From the NCBI GenBank assembly GCA_900155405.1, contig LT700188.1, positions 620,001 to 684,000 of the forward strand: a DNA stretch of 64,000 nt. The letters are read 5' to 3'. Shown here one piece after another: positions 22,638 to 33,988 of the stretch. Source of the DNA: Negativicoccus massiliensis (lineage in GTDB: Bacteria > Bacillota > Negativicutes > Veillonellales > Negativicoccaceae). Every line of letters begins with the position of its first letter. Positions within the stretch are counted from its first letter, which is position 1. Below the pieces are notes generated by a model, which did no database searches, was not told the DNA's origin, and worked only from the letters and a program-made list of their open reading frames with translations. The position numbers and the translations under genes were made by a program.

Positions 22638-22665
22638 AAAAAAGACGCTCGCGGGCGTCTTTTTT
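22638..22665 (-). terminator. Terminator of the amino-acid binding protein gene
   Basis: Minus strand GACGC-CCGCGA-GCGTC hairpin flanked by six A and six T, directly at the stop codon of the lipoprotein gene. The A-run may let it work in both directions. Confidence 0.8.
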
Positions 22666-23444
22666 CAGTTCCATGCGGCCGGCGGTTCCTGACCGAACCA
22701 TTTCTTGTAGAGCGCGTCATACGTGCCGTTTTCTTTCAAACGATACAACGCCGCTTTCACTTTTTCCTGCTTTTCCGTTTGGTCCTTGGCAACGGCGATC
22801 CCCAGCGTCTGCCGATTGAGCGGCTGTTCCACCAGACGCAGCGGCTTACCGTGGCCGCTCGCCAAATAATGTTGCGCGACCGGAATCGCTACGATGGCCG
22901 CGTCAACGCTTCCTTTTTCCAATTCCAACAACGCTTGCGAATTGTGATCGAATTCACGGATTTCCGCGTCGGGAATCGTATGCGCTTCGACCGCGCCCGT
23001 GGTGCCCATCTGCACGGCGACTTTTTTGCCGCGCAAATCACTCTTGCCTTGAATATCGGTGGCGTCGGTCGTCGTTAAAATTCCCAGTCCCGTTTTGAAA
23101 TAGGGAATATAATCCACTTTTTTCTGCCGTTCCGGAGTGATTACCATGCCGGACATGATCGCGTCGATTTCTCCCGTTATAATCGCCGGAATCAGGCCGT
23201 CGAAAGCGATATTATGCACCTGCAGCGTCAGACCCATTTCTTGCGCCAAGGCTTCAGCGAGTTCCATATCAAAGCCGGTGTAACGGTCACTTTCATTTTT
23301 AAATTCAAAGGGCACGTACGTCGCATTCGTGCCGACGTGAAATTCCTTGTTGCTTTCCTGCTTCGTCGAGCCGCAGCCGCTCAGCGCCAGCACGCTCAAC
23401 AACATGAGAAAAAATACGGCGAAAAGTTTTTGTTTTGTTTTCAT
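22665..23444 (-). CDS. Amino-acid ABC transporter substrate-binding lipoprotein
   Basis: A 259-residue family-3 solute-binding protein. It has a lipoprotein signal with lipobox LSGC (Cys about residue 24), the GTNATYVPFEFKN strand and the GFDMELAEALAQEM signature. A polar amino acid such as glutamine, arginine or cystine is the usual ligand. No permease or ATPase gene is adjacent, so this is an orphan binding protein or its partners are elsewhere. The ATG at 23444 follows AAGGAGG. A short upstream ORF and a consensus promoter precede it. Confidence 0.9.
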   Translation of the reverse strand: MKTKQKLFAVFFLMLLSVLALSGCGSTKQESNKEFHVGTNATYVPFEFKNESDRYTGFDMELAEALAQEMGLTLQVHNIAFDGLIPAIITGEIDAIMSGMVITPERQKKVDYIPYFKTGLGILTTTDATDIQGKSDLRGKKVAVQMGTTGAVEAHTIPDAEIREFDHNSQALLELEKGSVDAAIVAIPVAQHYLASGHGKPLRLVEQPLNRQTLGIAVAKDQTEKQEKVKAALYRLKENGTYDALYKKWFGQEPPAAWN

Positions 23445-23469
23445 TTCCCTGCCTCCTTAAAAAACCGAA

Positions 23470-23508
23470 CTATTCTGACGACGGGAAACATCGCTTGCGA
23501 ACACGCAT
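23470..23508 (-). CDS. Putative 12-residue leader peptide (uORF)
   Basis: ATG at 23508, seven bases after a strong AAAGGAG, encodes MRVRKRCFPSSE and stops at TAG (23472-23470), 25 bases before the start of the binding-protein gene. It lies inside the transcript expected from the promoter at 23554-23581. Three Arg and one Lys in the first six residues suggest translation-coupled sensing of basic amino acids. No clear attenuator hairpin could be drawn, so the role is an inference. Confidence 0.5.
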   Translation of the reverse strand: MRVRKRCFPSSE

Positions 23509-23553
23509 TGTACTTCTCCTTTATTTCTGAATTTTTATTTTATATTGTGAATA

Positions 23554-23581
23554 ATTATACTATATGTAAGTCATTTGTCAA
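23554..23581 (-). promoter_or_regulatory. Promoter of the leader peptide and amino-acid binding protein
   Basis: Minus strand: perfect TTGACA (23581-23576), 16-base spacer, perfect TATAAT (23559-23554). Transcription would start near 23547, about 40 bases before the leader ATG. Confidence 0.88.
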
Positions 23582-23593
23582 GTTTTGCGAAAT

Positions 23594-23625
23594 AAAAAAG
23601 ATCCCGAGATCTCGGGATCTTTTTT
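23594..23625 (-). terminator. Terminator after secF
   Basis: A perfect 32-base palindrome, AAAAAAGATCCCGAGA and its complement. It forms a GATCCCGAGA stem ending in six T, five bases after the secF stop. Confidence 0.9.
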
Positions 23626-23629
23626 CACG

Positions 23630-24541
23630 TTACGCGTTTTTCGTGCGTACGCTGTGATGTTTCTTGCCGTCATAATTGCGCCATACCACCCACAGCGAGG
23701 TCGCGATGCACAGAGACGAGTACGCGCCGCTGATGAAGCCCACCAGCATGACGAGCGCGAAGTTTTTCGTGGTTTCGCCGCCGAAGAAATACAGCGAGCC
23801 AACCGCGAACAAAACCGTCGTCAATGTGTAGAAACTGCGCGTAATACTTTGCTTAATACTGTCGTTCGCGAGCGTTTCGTACGAATCCGTTTTGCGATGC
23901 GTGCGCAAGTTTTCGCGGACGCGGTCGAAAATAACGACCGATTCGTTCATCGAGTAGCCGATGACCGTCAAAATCGCCGCCAGGAACGACGCGTCAATTT
24001 CCAGCTGGAACAATGCGAATGTGCCCAGCACGACTAAGATATCGTGCGTAATCGCGATGATACAGGAAATACCGATCCGGTATTCAAAACGATAGGAGAT
24101 GTACGCGATCAACGCGGCGAAAGCGACCAGCAAATTGATCAGCGCATGTTCGGTCACTTCCGAACCGATGACCGCGCCGACGGATTCGATGCGTTTCACA
24201 TCGACATCACCCAATTTTTGTTGCACATGAGCCACGACCGTATTCGTTTCTTCCGCCGACAGGTTATGCGTGCGAATCATCACATCGTGACCCGATTCGC
24301 TGTCGACATTGCCGGAAAGCTGAATCGTGCTGGCGCCGAGACCGTCGTCGGTAACCGCCTCACGCACTTGCGCGACCGTCACGGGCTGCGCGAAATTCAG
24401 GTCGATAATCGTGCCGCCAGTGAAATCAATGCCCCAGTTGAAGCCGAACATCGCGATCGCGATGATGCAGGGAATGACAAGCAGGGTCGAGAACGTAAAC
24501 CAAATTTTACGATAGCTGACCAAGTTCCAATTCCAATTCAT
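23630..24541 (-). CDS. secF: Protein translocase subunit SecF
   Basis: A 303-residue inner-membrane protein with six helices and one large periplasmic loop after the first helix. It shows the GIDFTGGTIIDL motif (about residues 33-44) and the conserved C-terminal YSMNESVVIFDRVREN. With SecD and YajC it uses the proton-motive force to complete export through SecYEG. The ATG overlaps the secD stop (ATGA). Confidence 0.95.
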   Translation of the reverse strand: MNWNWNLVSYRKIWFTFSTLLVIPCIIAIAMFGFNWGIDFTGGTIIDLNFAQPVTVAQVREAVTDDGLGASTIQLSGNVDSESGHDVMIRTHNLSAEETNTVVAHVQQKLGDVDVKRIESVGAVIGSEVTEHALINLLVAFAALIAYISYRFEYRIGISCIIAITHDILVVLGTFALFQLEIDASFLAAILTVIGYSMNESVVIFDRVRENLRTHRKTDSYETLANDSIKQSITRSFYTLTTVLFAVGSLYFFGGETTKNFALVMLVGFISGAYSSLCIATSLWVVWRNYDGKKHHSVRTKNA

Positions 24542-25764
24542 TTGGCATAGCCCCCTTTCCGCGCTCCGAAGAGCCAGGGATTATGCACAATATTGGCGTT
24601 GATGAGCATCATCAGCAACGTTCGACTGACGGTGATCGCCGTGAACATGCTGACGAGCACGCCCAAACCGAGCGTAATCGCGAAACCTTTAATCGTGCCG
24701 CTGCCCAAGACGAACAGGATCAGCGCGGTAATCATAACCGTCATATTCGCGTCGAAAATCGTCGCGAACGCGCGTTTGAAACCGGCCTGAATCGCCAGAC
24801 GCAATACTTTACCGGCCGCGATTTCTTCCTTAAAGCGTTCGAAAATCAAAATGTTCGCGTCGACCGCCATACCGATGGAAAGAATGATACCCGCGATGCC
24901 CGGCAAAGTCAGTGTCGCATGCAGTAATTTCAAAATCAGAAGCAACAGCAACACATAAACGAGCAACGCCACATTAGCGATAAACCCGTTCACGCGATAA
25001 ATCAAAAGCATGAAAAGCGTGATCAACGAAAGACCGATCGCGAAGGCCATGACGCTCTTATCTTTGGAGTCTTGACCGAGCGACGGGCCGACGGTGCGAA
25101 CTTCCATAACGTCGACTTTAACCGGCAACGCGCCGCTGCGCAAAAGAATCGCCAAATCTTTGGCTTCTTCCAGCGAACGGTTACCGGTGATGACCGCTTT
25201 ACCGCCTAAAATCGGCTCGTTCACAACCGGATTCGTCAGGACTTCGCCGTCCAATACGATCGCGATATGACGGCCGACATTTTGCGTCGTCAGTTCGCCG
25301 AATTTTTTCGCGCCCTGATCGTTGAATTCGATCGCGACCAAAGGCTTATTTCCCTGTCCCAATTCTTCTTTCGCGGTCGCCAGATCTTCACCCGAAAGGC
25401 GGACATTGCCGTCCTCGTCTTTGAACTGCAGAATCGCCGTCTTGCCGATCGTTTTGATCGCCTGTTCCGGATCGCGTTCACCCGGCAGTTCGATGATGAT
25501 ACGGCGCGAACCTTCACGCTGAATGATCGGTTCGGTCAAACCCATTTCATTGATACGACGTTCCATGATCTTGACGACCTGTTCCACGTCCTGATCGGTA
25601 ACGACGTGTTCGGGCATGTCTTTCGCTTCCAGCACGATATGCGTGCCGCCTTGCAGGTCCAAGCCCTGTTTGATCGATCCCGCCAAGTCGCCCACTTTGA
25701 AAGCAAAGAGGCCGACGATGACGGCGATCGCCAATAAAAATTTTAACAACTCATTGATACGCAA
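24538..25764 (-). CDS. secD: Protein translocase subunit SecD
   Basis: A 408-residue SecD with one N-terminal helix, QGLDLQGGTHIVLEA (about 34-48), the periplasmic P1/P4 region and five C-terminal helices containing GIAGIILSIGMAVDANILIFERFKEE. The length is typical of the compact Firmicutes form. The start is TTG at 25764, reading MRINELLKFLLA; GGGAGGGAG lies upstream and no ATG fits. It follows the folate cyclo-ligase gene by 23 bases. Confidence 0.95.
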   Translation of the reverse strand: MRINELLKFLLAIAVIVGLFAFKVGDLAGSIKQGLDLQGGTHIVLEAKDMPEHVVTDQDVEQVVKIMERRINEMGLTEPIIQREGSRRIIIELPGERDPEQAIKTIGKTAILQFKDEDGNVRLSGEDLATAKEELGQGNKPLVAIEFNDQGAKKFGELTTQNVGRHIAIVLDGEVLTNPVVNEPILGGKAVITGNRSLEEAKDLAILLRSGALPVKVDVMEVRTVGPSLGQDSKDKSVMAFAIGLSLITLFMLLIYRVNGFIANVALLVYVLLLLLILKLLHATLTLPGIAGIILSIGMAVDANILIFERFKEEIAAGKVLRLAIQAGFKRAFATIFDANMTVMITALILFVLGSGTIKGFAITLGLGVLVSMFTAITVSRTLLMMLINANIVHNPWLFGARKGGYAK

Positions 25765-25787
25765 AACTTATTCTCCCTCCCCGCCGG

Positions 25788-26360
25788 TCACCTCGCGGTG
25801 TACCGAGCGGTCTCCGTGACTACCGCATCTACCGTTACGTCGTTCGGCGTAAGCGGAATCTGCGTGACGAGAAAGGCCTCGGCGCAAATACCGAGCGTCT
25901 TTGCATTTGTATGTACCAGCCAGCGATCATAATAGCCGCCGCCCATCCCCAGGCGCGCGCCGTCGCGCGTGAACGCGAGTCCGGGAACCAACACAAGGTC
26001 GAATTTATCCGGATCGATCACGGCCGTTGCGCGCGGTTCGCGAATCCCCCACCGGTTCATCGCCAGATCTTCCCATGAAGTCAGCTCGACCGCGTCCATG
26101 ATGCCGAACGTGGCCGTGAGTTTCGGCACGGCGACGGTTTTCCCTTGGGCGAGCGCGGCGCGGAGCACCGAATCAATATTGATTTCCTGCGGCATCGCCA
26201 AATATCCGAAAACAACGTTCGCGTCGCGAAACATCGCGGAATCCGTGATACGCTCACAAATGGCGCGGCTGACGGAAGCGGGCTCGAAGTGTTGCCGTTT
26301 TTCCAAAAGAGGACGGCGCAACGCTTTCTTCCGCGTTTGCGCCGCTGTCGTTTCAGGCAT
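25788..26360 (-). CDS. 5-formyltetrahydrofolate cyclo-ligase
   Basis: A 190-residue enzyme converting 5-formyl-THF to 5,10-methenyl-THF with ATP. The signature LVLVPGLAFTRDGARLGMGG, continuing into GYYDR, is near residue 130, and an RKKALRRPLLEKR segment supplies the basic ATP-binding N-terminus. The start is placed at ATG 26360, just after a GTG in the same frame, overlapping yajC by eight bases. Its position between yajC and secD suggests simple co-transcription. Confidence 0.9.
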   Translation of the reverse strand: MPETTAAQTRKKALRRPLLEKRQHFEPASVSRAICERITDSAMFRDANVVFGYLAMPQEINIDSVLRAALAQGKTVAVPKLTATFGIMDAVELTSWEDLAMNRWGIREPRATAVIDPDKFDLVLVPGLAFTRDGARLGMGGGYYDRWLVHTNAKTLGICAEAFLVTQIPLTPNDVTVDAVVTETARYTAR

Positions 26361-26688
26361 CACGGTCGACCGCTTCCTGCTCCGCGTCGACTTCTTTAGC
26401 GACCGGTTCTTCTTCTTCTTCCGATTGGAATTTATGAATCGCCGCTTTGGCTACTTTGATTTCCACTTTCGGGGCGATCTGTAAAAGGACCCATTCGTTT
26501 TTAATCGCCTTGACGGTACCATACAGCCCGCCGACGGTAATGACCTTGCTGTTGCGACCGAGACGTTGCAAAAACAGCTTGCGTTCGGACTTCTCCCGTT
26601 TCTGCGGACGATACAGTAAGAAATAAAAAATGGCGATCATCAATAAAAACGGCCATGCGGCATTAATTAACGGCATAAATTGTTGCAC
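26353..26688 (-). CDS. yajC: Preprotein translocase subunit YajC
   Basis: A 111-residue protein with one membrane helix (about 9-25, AAWPFLLMIAIFYFLLYRPQKR), the VGGLYGTVKAI motif and an acidic C-terminal tail. It is the small partner of SecDF. The start is GTG at 26688, seven bases after AAGGAGG. The 87-base gap after tgt is A+T rich and may hold a promoter for the sec genes, but no consensus pair is clear. Confidence 0.92.
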   Translation of the reverse strand: MQQFMPLINAAWPFLLMIAIFYFLLYRPQKREKSERKLFLQRLGRNSKVITVGGLYGTVKAIKNEWVLLQIAPKVEIKVAKAAIHKFQSEEEEEPVAKEVDAEQEAVDRDA

Positions 26689-26775
26689 ACTTGCACCTCC
26701 TTAATCGTATTGTATCTTATCTTATTTATTTTATCATATTCAAAGGCTCTGCGAAAATCTTACGCGCATCTTTTT

Positions 26776-28912
<2,137 letters not shown>

Positions 28913-28926
28913 ATCTGACCTTCGTT

Positions 28927-30279
28927 TCAATACATTTTTTCAATGGTGACACCCGTATAGAAGTGTCGTAAAATATTCCGATAATGATGCGGATCACGCG
29001 GCTTTTGCTGCGCCATGATCTGCGCGCCCCATTGCGACATGCCGACGCCGTGGCCATACCCGTAACCGATGATTTTCAAGCGATCTTTCTTACTGCCTTT
29101 GACGATATCAAACATCGTGCTGCGCAAGTCGAACATCTGCTGAAAACGGTTGCCGCTGATCGCCACCGCCTGTTTTTTACCGGCGATCTGCAAGGTACGG
29201 ACGCGCCCCGAAACGGTTCGGTCAAACGCTTTCATCGGCGCTTTTTTCAGCTTGGATAATTTAATATTTTTAATTTTACCGACATCTTTACCGTAGGCCG
29301 CCAGCGCGCGCTCCAAATCAGCGAACGAAATTTCTTTTTCCCAGCGTTGTTTGGTAAAATCGTTCATCGGTTCACTAACCGCGCGCAAGTAGGGCACGAA
29401 ATTGTCCCAGACATTTTCGCTGTCTTCCGTGTAGCCGCCCGAATGCGCGCAAAATACCGCGTCAATCGGTTCGCCTTTGTACAAAATCACTTCGCCCGCC
29501 GTATCATTAACGGCCCGTGTGGATTCCGGAGCTTCCGCCGCGACGCCGCCGTACACTTGCGAAACAATCGTATCGTAAACGTCAAACCCTTGCGACGCGT
29601 AATTATTTTTATGATTGAGCGCGTACGTGCGCGCCGCCACCGCTTGCGCCCGCAACGCGTTCGGCTCCCACGACGCCGACATTTCACGCGGCACGACGCC
29701 GTAGAGATATTCTTCCATGCCGACTTCATTGATCACCGTCACGCCGTCATGTCCCGGCGTCCGAATCAATTTCAGCGCGCCGCGGTATTCGTTACCGTCC
29801 ACCGCGACCAGCGCGAAGCCTTCCGGTCGAATATACACCGTTTCGCCGACTTTTTTGCCGTCGAGCGTAATGGATTTCGCGCTCACGCCGATGCGCAAGG
29901 TGTCGCCTTTGCTGAATGTTTTCCATTTTTGCGTGCCGTTATACACCGTGTACGCGCCGTTGATGCTCACTTTCGGTGAGCGCGCGTTGCGCATCAGACC
30001 GACCAACACGACCGGTTCATTTTCCGTGATCGGTAAAACTTGTCGGAGATCGCCCCGTCTGTCTTTCGCTTCTGCCCGAGGAGCTTTTTTCTCCTCGTAA
30101 CGTCCCATCTTCACTTTCGCCGGCTTTTTCACCGGCACGCCTTTCACCACGCGCGTGCTTTCCGTGCGCGAACGCGCGCCCGGCGAACCTTTCACGCCCG
30201 CCGCGTCCACAGTCGTCGCCGTGCCCAAAAGAAGCGCTCCCGTCAAAATAACCGCGCAGCATTGCTGCCATCGAACCAT
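28927..30279 (-). CDS. Secreted SpoIID/LytB-domain protein
   Basis: A 450-residue exported protein with a Sec signal peptide (cleavage near DAAG, residue 26-27) and a basic linker. A middle beta-rich region (about 90-200) is followed by a SpoIID domain (about 205-440) with EYLYGVVPREMS, LRAQAVAARTYAL and the C-terminal GYGHGVGMSQWGA. SpoIID proteins are lytic transglycosylases acting on peptidoglycan. In non-sporulating diderm Firmicutes this copy next to ruvB is standard, and a general cell-wall role is likely. Weak ribosome binding site GGCGGTG. Confidence 0.87.
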   Translation of the reverse strand: MVRWQQCCAVILTGALLLGTATTVDAAGVKGSPGARSRTESTRVVKGVPVKKPAKVKMGRYEEKKAPRAEAKDRRGDLRQVLPITENEPVVLVGLMRNARSPKVSINGAYTVYNGTQKWKTFSKGDTLRIGVSAKSITLDGKKVGETVYIRPEGFALVAVDGNEYRGALKLIRTPGHDGVTVINEVGMEEYLYGVVPREMSASWEPNALRAQAVAARTYALNHKNNYASQGFDVYDTIVSQVYGGVAAEAPESTRAVNDTAGEVILYKGEPIDAVFCAHSGGYTEDSENVWDNFVPYLRAVSEPMNDFTKQRWEKEISFADLERALAAYGKDVGKIKNIKLSKLKKAPMKAFDRTVSGRVRTLQIAGKKQAVAISGNRFQQMFDLRSTMFDIVKGSKKDRLKIIGYGYGHGVGMSQWGAQIMAQQKPRDPHHYRNILRHFYTGVTIEKMY

Positions 30280-30282
30280 AAT

Positions 30283-30489
30283 TCACCGCCTTGTAAACAA
30301 CTGCAAGACAAGCGTCAGAACGACCGAAAGCAAAATCGATGTTCCGAGCGGAAAATAAAAAGTAGTATTGCCTTTCGTAAATGAAATATCTCCCGGCAAT
30401 TTACCCAGCGGTAAAAAGTGACCGCCGAAATGCATGCACGCGCCGACCAAAAGCAACACGGCGCCGAGGATCATCAGCATTTTACCCAT
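30283..30489 (-). CDS. DUF2905 family small membrane protein
   Basis: A 68-residue protein with two membrane helices flanking the [10 protein letters not shown] motif typical of DUF2905. Function unknown. It commonly lies next to ruvB. The start is ATG 30489 after GAGGCGCG, overlapping the ruvB stop region. Confidence 0.85.
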   Translation of the reverse strand: MGKMLMILGAVLLLVGACMHFGGHFLPLGKLPGDISFTKGNTTFYFPLGTSILLSVVLTLVLQLFTRR

Positions 30490-31519
30490 GACGCGCCTCA
30501 AACAAATCGCCGTCCGACGTCTGTCGCGGCATCGCGATGCCCAGATGCGCGTACGCCGCCGCCGTCGCCACGCGACCGCGCGGTGTGCGATGCAAAAATC
30601 CGTTTTGCATCAGGTACGGTTCGTACACATCTTCGATCGTCGCCGTTTCTTCGCTCACCGCGGCCGCGATGGTGTCAAGCCCGACCGGACCGCCGCCGAA
30701 CTGACGAATAATCGTCGCGAGAACCTTACGGTCAATCGCGTCCAAACCGGCATGATCGACTTCCATCGCCGCCAACGCCAAATCGGCGATCTCTGACGTG
30801 ATGACGCCGTCCGCTTTTACCTGCGCGAAATCGCGCACGCGTTTCAGCAGGCGGTTCGCGATACGCGGCGTGCCGCGCGAACGACGGGCGATCTCCGACG
30901 CCCCTTCCGGCGCCATTTCAATCCCCAATAATTGCGCCGAGCGCGTAATGATTTTTTCAATCTCCGCGGGTTGGTAGTATTCCAGGCGATGAATCACGCC
31001 GAAACGATCGCGCAACGGCGCCGCCAACGCTCCCGCGCGCGTCGTCGCGCCCACCAGCGTGAACGGCGGCAAATCAATGCGAACCGATTTCGCGCCCGGA
31101 CCTTTACCGATCAAAATATCCAACGCGAAATCTTCCAGCGCCGGATATAAAATCTCTTCCACGCTGCGGGAAAGGCGATGAATTTCATCAATAAATAGTA
31201 CGTCGCCGGTTTCCAAATTGGTCAGCAACGCCGCCAAATCGCCGGGACGCTCAATCGCCGGACCGCTCGTGATCCTAAGCGGCACATCCATTTCGTTGGC
31301 GATCACGCCCGCCAGCGTCGTTTTGCCGAGTCCCGGCGGACCGTATAAAAGCACGTGATCCAAAGGTTCGCCGCGCTGTTTCGCCGCCGCGATATATACT
31401 TCCAAATTGCGCTTGAGCGTTTCCTGCCCGATATAATCGGCCAAATGCCGCGGCCGCAACGACTGTTGCCAACCGTCGCCGGGCGTTTCCTCGCGCGCGA
31501 TAATCCGTTCGTCTTCCAT
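30482..31519 (-). CDS. ruvB: Holliday junction branch migration helicase RuvB
   Basis: A 345-residue AAA+ motor. Walker [13 protein letters not shown], Walker [12 protein letters not shown], sensor [16 protein letters not shown] and a C-terminal winged helix with [13 protein letters not shown]. With RuvA it drives branch migration. The start is taken as ATG 31519, six bases after GAAAGAGG; the ATG at 31525 that overlaps the ruvA stop sits too close to the ribosome binding site. Confidence 0.96.
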   Translation of the reverse strand: MEDERIIAREETPGDGWQQSLRPRHLADYIGQETLKRNLEVYIAAAKQRGEPLDHVLLYGPPGLGKTTLAGVIANEMDVPLRITSGPAIERPGDLAALLTNLETGDVLFIDEIHRLSRSVEEILYPALEDFALDILIGKGPGAKSVRIDLPPFTLVGATTRAGALAAPLRDRFGVIHRLEYYQPAEIEKIITRSAQLLGIEMAPEGASEIARRSRGTPRIANRLLKRVRDFAQVKADGVITSEIADLALAAMEVDHAGLDAIDRKVLATIIRQFGGGPVGLDTIAAAVSEETATIEDVYEPYLMQNGFLHRTPRGRVATAAAYAHLGIAMPRQTSDGDLFEARHG

Positions 31520-31521
31520 CG

Positions 31522-32130
31522 TCATCCTCTTTCTTTACCGAGTTGCGCCAACACCGCGCGCAGCAATCGGTCCGTTTGCGGGTACTGCGCCGCCAGCTTT
31601 TCCGCCGCGCCGCGCACTTCCTGCTCCGTGTAACCGAGACCTACCAGCGCCTGCACCGTTTCCGCCACCGGTCCCGTCGCGCTTTGCGCCGTCGCGACGT
31701 CTTCCGGCCAATCCACCGGCGCGCCCGACGCCGCGGGCACTTTGTCTTTCAATTCCAACACCAGACGTTCCGCCGATTTTTTACCGATGCCCGGCAACTT
31801 CATCAGCACCGCTTTATTGCGAATCCGAATCGCCTCAAAAAAGGCTTCCGGCGCGATCGCGGAAACGATGCCGATCGCGACTTTCGGACCGATCCCCGAC
31901 ACCGTAATCAGCAAGGTGAATAAATCATATTCCGCTTCGCTCGCGAACCCGTACAACGATAACGCGTCTTCACGCACCTGCAAATAGGTATACAGCGTCA
32001 CCGTCTCACCGAGCCCCACCGCTTCGCGCGTGGAGGCGGGAAGGCGTAACCGATACCCGATGCCGCCCACATCCAACAAACACCAATCGAGTTCCAGACG
32101 CGTAATTTTTCCATGTAAATAACCGATCAT
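31522..32130 (-). CDS. ruvA: Holliday junction branch migration protein RuvA
   Basis: A 202-residue RuvA: OB-fold domain I ([14 protein letters not shown]), two helix-hairpin-helix motifs ([11 protein letters not shown] and [20 protein letters not shown]) and a C-terminal RuvB-binding domain ([12 protein letters not shown]). It tetramerises on the junction. The start at 32130 overlaps the ruvC stop as ATGA; the longer frame would lie within ruvC. Confidence 0.96.
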   Translation of the reverse strand: MIGYLHGKITRLELDWCLLDVGGIGYRLRLPASTREAVGLGETVTLYTYLQVREDALSLYGFASEAEYDLFTLLITVSGIGPKVAIGIVSAIAPEAFFEAIRIRNKAVLMKLPGIGKKSAERLVLELKDKVPAASGAPVDWPEDVATAQSATGPVAETVQALVGLGYTEQEVRGAAEKLAAQYPQTDRLLRAVLAQLGKERG

Positions 32131-32624
32131 TTGGGCAACCCCCAGCGTTCCGCCTGCCGTTCCTGTAATAATGTGCAAATCGCGATCGCGAGCGCGTCCG
32201 CCGCGTCATCCGGTGAAATTTTTTCACGAATGCCGAGCAAACGCATCGTCATCACAATCATTTGATGCTTCGTCGCGCGCCCGTAACCCACGATCCCCTG
32301 CTTCACCTGCAAGGGCGTGTATTCCGAAACCGGCAACCCCGCCAGCCGCGCCGCCAGCAAAATGACGCCGCGCGCTTGCGCCACCGTGATGGCCGTCGTC
32401 ACATTTTTATTAAAAAATAACTCTTCTACGCCCACGCGGTCCGGCTGATATTTTTCAATCAACTCGACAAGGCCGTGGTAGAGAGTCGTCAGACGATCGG
32501 GCATCGGCGTATGCGCCGGCGTTGTCAGCACACCGTAGTCGATGACCTGCAACCGACTACCGTTACGCTCCACGACGCCGAAACCGCAGATCGCCGTCCC
32601 CGGATCAATCCCTAAAACACGCAT
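32127..32624 (-). CDS. ruvC: Holliday junction resolvase RuvC
   Basis: A 165-residue RNase-H-fold endonuclease. Catalytic acidic residues: VLGIDPGTAICGFG (Asp7), VGVEELFF (Glu pair) and the C-terminal DDAADALAIAI pair. It nicks junctions resolved by RuvAB. First gene of the ruvCAB-DUF2905-spoIID-queA-tgt cluster. ATG 32624 with GGTGTGA upstream. Confidence 0.96.
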   Translation of the reverse strand: MRVLGIDPGTAICGFGVVERNGSRLQVIDYGVLTTPAHTPMPDRLTTLYHGLVELIEKYQPDRVGVEELFFNKNVTTAITVAQARGVILLAARLAGLPVSEYTPLQVKQGIVGYGRATKHQMIVMTMRLLGIREKISPDDAADALAIAICTLLQERQAERWGLPK

Positions 32625-32738
32625 GATTTCACACCTTTATCCATATTTCTTTTATTATAGCATACCCGCTGTTTTAAAATGCTTGCGGATCACCGCGCCG
32701 CCGCGTCTCACTTAAAACAATGCGGAAAATATAAAAAT

Positions 32739-32772
32739 AAAAAAGAGCCGTCCGCAGACGACTCTCTTTTTT
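32739..32772 (-). terminator. Terminator of the peptidoglycan-binding/3D protein gene
   Basis: Minus strand GAG-AGTCGTC-TGCG-GACGGCT-CTTTTTT, a stem of about ten pairs with a four-base loop and six T, at the stop codon. Confidence 0.87.
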
Positions 32773-33904
32773 ATTTGCCGTGCCCTTTTTTAATTAAATA
32801 CACCGTGACGTCGCGCCGTCCCCACTGTATCGCCTCATCATACGACTCCATCGCGACATCAATCGTCTTGCCTCGGATCGCTCCGCCGATATCATCGGCC
32901 AACGCGTAACCGTAGCCTTCCACATACAGCAATGAACCCAGCGGAATCAGGTGCGGATCCACCGCGACATGCCCGCGCGAAAGCAAACTGCCGCGCGCCG
33001 TATGTGATCCCGTGCCGCCGTCTTGCGAAGAATACGCCGACGCGTGCATCGTCCATTTATGCAAATATTTTGACGGCGCGGGCATCAGTTTCGCCGATTC
33101 GTTCCAGAAAAATTCGTCCGCGACGCCGTTCGCCGTTACGCCGTGACTCTTTTGCCAATCCTGCAACGCGCTTCGCGTCGCGCCGCCGAACGCCGCGTCG
33201 ATGATCCCGATATCGTAACCGTTTTGCACTAAACGACTTTGCAAAAGTCGCACATGTTTACCCGAATCGCCCTGCTTCAAACCGATTTTATCGGCGGATC
33301 GAGACGATTTTTTCACCGTTTGCGCCTTGTCGCGACTACGTTTCGCCGCGGGGTTCGCGTTTGTCGCGCGCTCCCGCATGCCTTTCACCGCGCCGCGCGA
33401 GATGGCGATATCCCGTCCGCGCGTGAGTAATGACCAGGTTTTTTCATCGATCGCGCCGATCACTTCCAAACCGTGCTTCCGCTGAAACGTTTGCACCGCT
33501 TGGGTAAGTTGCTCTCCGTACACGCCGTCGGGCGCGCCGACCTCATACCCTTCCGCCGCGAACAGTTGTTGCAAAGTGACTATATCCGCGCCCAAATTGC
33601 CGGGAGCGTACAAAATGCCGCCACCGTCGCGCGGCGCGTCCGTCTCCGCCAAGCGCGTCAACATCGTTTCATCGGCTTGACCGGTAACGGGAAGTCCCTG
33701 ATCGCGTTGGTATAAGCGCAACGCTTTTTCCGTCGTCGAGCCGAACACGCCGTCCGCTTCCCGCGCGAGGTAGCCTTCTTCGATCAAGGCCTCTTGCAAA
33801 CGCTGCACGGCGTCTCCCGCGTCGCCTTTTTGCATCGCCCACGCCGCGGTGCTCGCGCCGCAAAGGCAAAGACAGAAAACAAGTCCTGCTATGATTCGTC
33901 TCAA
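32771..33904 (-). CDS. Secreted peptidoglycan-binding protein with C-terminal 3D domain
   Basis: A 377-residue exported protein with a signal peptide (about 1-23, ending STAAWA). Three PG_binding_1 repeats lie near 26-80, 100-155 and 210-265, with GDAGDAVQRLQEAL / LGADIVTLQQLF / GDSGKHVRLLQSRL starts. The 3D (Asp-Asp-Asp) domain spans about 290-372 with VDPHLIPLG, ADDIGGAIRG and IDVAMES. 3D domains are double-psi barrels related to MltA and predicted to act on glycans of the cell wall. The start is TTG 33904, the only start giving a signal peptide. It has its own promoter and terminator. Confidence 0.87.
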   Translation of the reverse strand: MRRIIAGLVFCLCLCGASTAAWAMQKGDAGDAVQRLQEALIEEGYLAREADGVFGSTTEKALRLYQRDQGLPVTGQADETMLTRLAETDAPRDGGGILYAPGNLGADIVTLQQLFAAEGYEVGAPDGVYGEQLTQAVQTFQRKHGLEVIGAIDEKTWSLLTRGRDIAISRGAVKGMRERATNANPAAKRSRDKAQTVKKSSRSADKIGLKQGDSGKHVRLLQSRLVQNGYDIGIIDAAFGGATRSALQDWQKSHGVTANGVADEFFWNESAKLMPAPSKYLHKWTMHASAYSSQDGGTGSHTARGSLLSRGHVAVDPHLIPLGSLLYVEGYGYALADDIGGAIRGKTIDVAMESYDEAIQWGRRDVTVYLIKKGHGK

Positions 33905-33928
33905 TTCGTCACCACCCTAACTTTTACT

Positions 33929-33958
33929 ATTTTACTATGCATGTCAATTTTCTGTCAA
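33929..33958 (-). promoter_or_regulatory. Promoter of the 3D-domain protein gene
   Basis: Minus strand: TTGACA (33958-33953), 18-base spacer, TAAAAT (33934-33929). Confidence 0.75.
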
Positions 33959-33962
33959 AATC

Positions 33963-33988
33963 ATGACGAAGTGAGCTCTTTTCGTCAT
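33963..33988. promoter_or_regulatory. Inverted repeat just upstream of a promoter (possible operator)
   Basis: ATGACGAA (33963-33970) and TTCGTCAT (33981-33988) are perfect 8-bp arms with a ten-base spacer. They begin four bases upstream of the -35 box, a place typical of activator sites. A TGACGTCA palindrome also lies at 34022-34029. The rest of 33989-34130 shows no gene. Confidence 0.4.
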
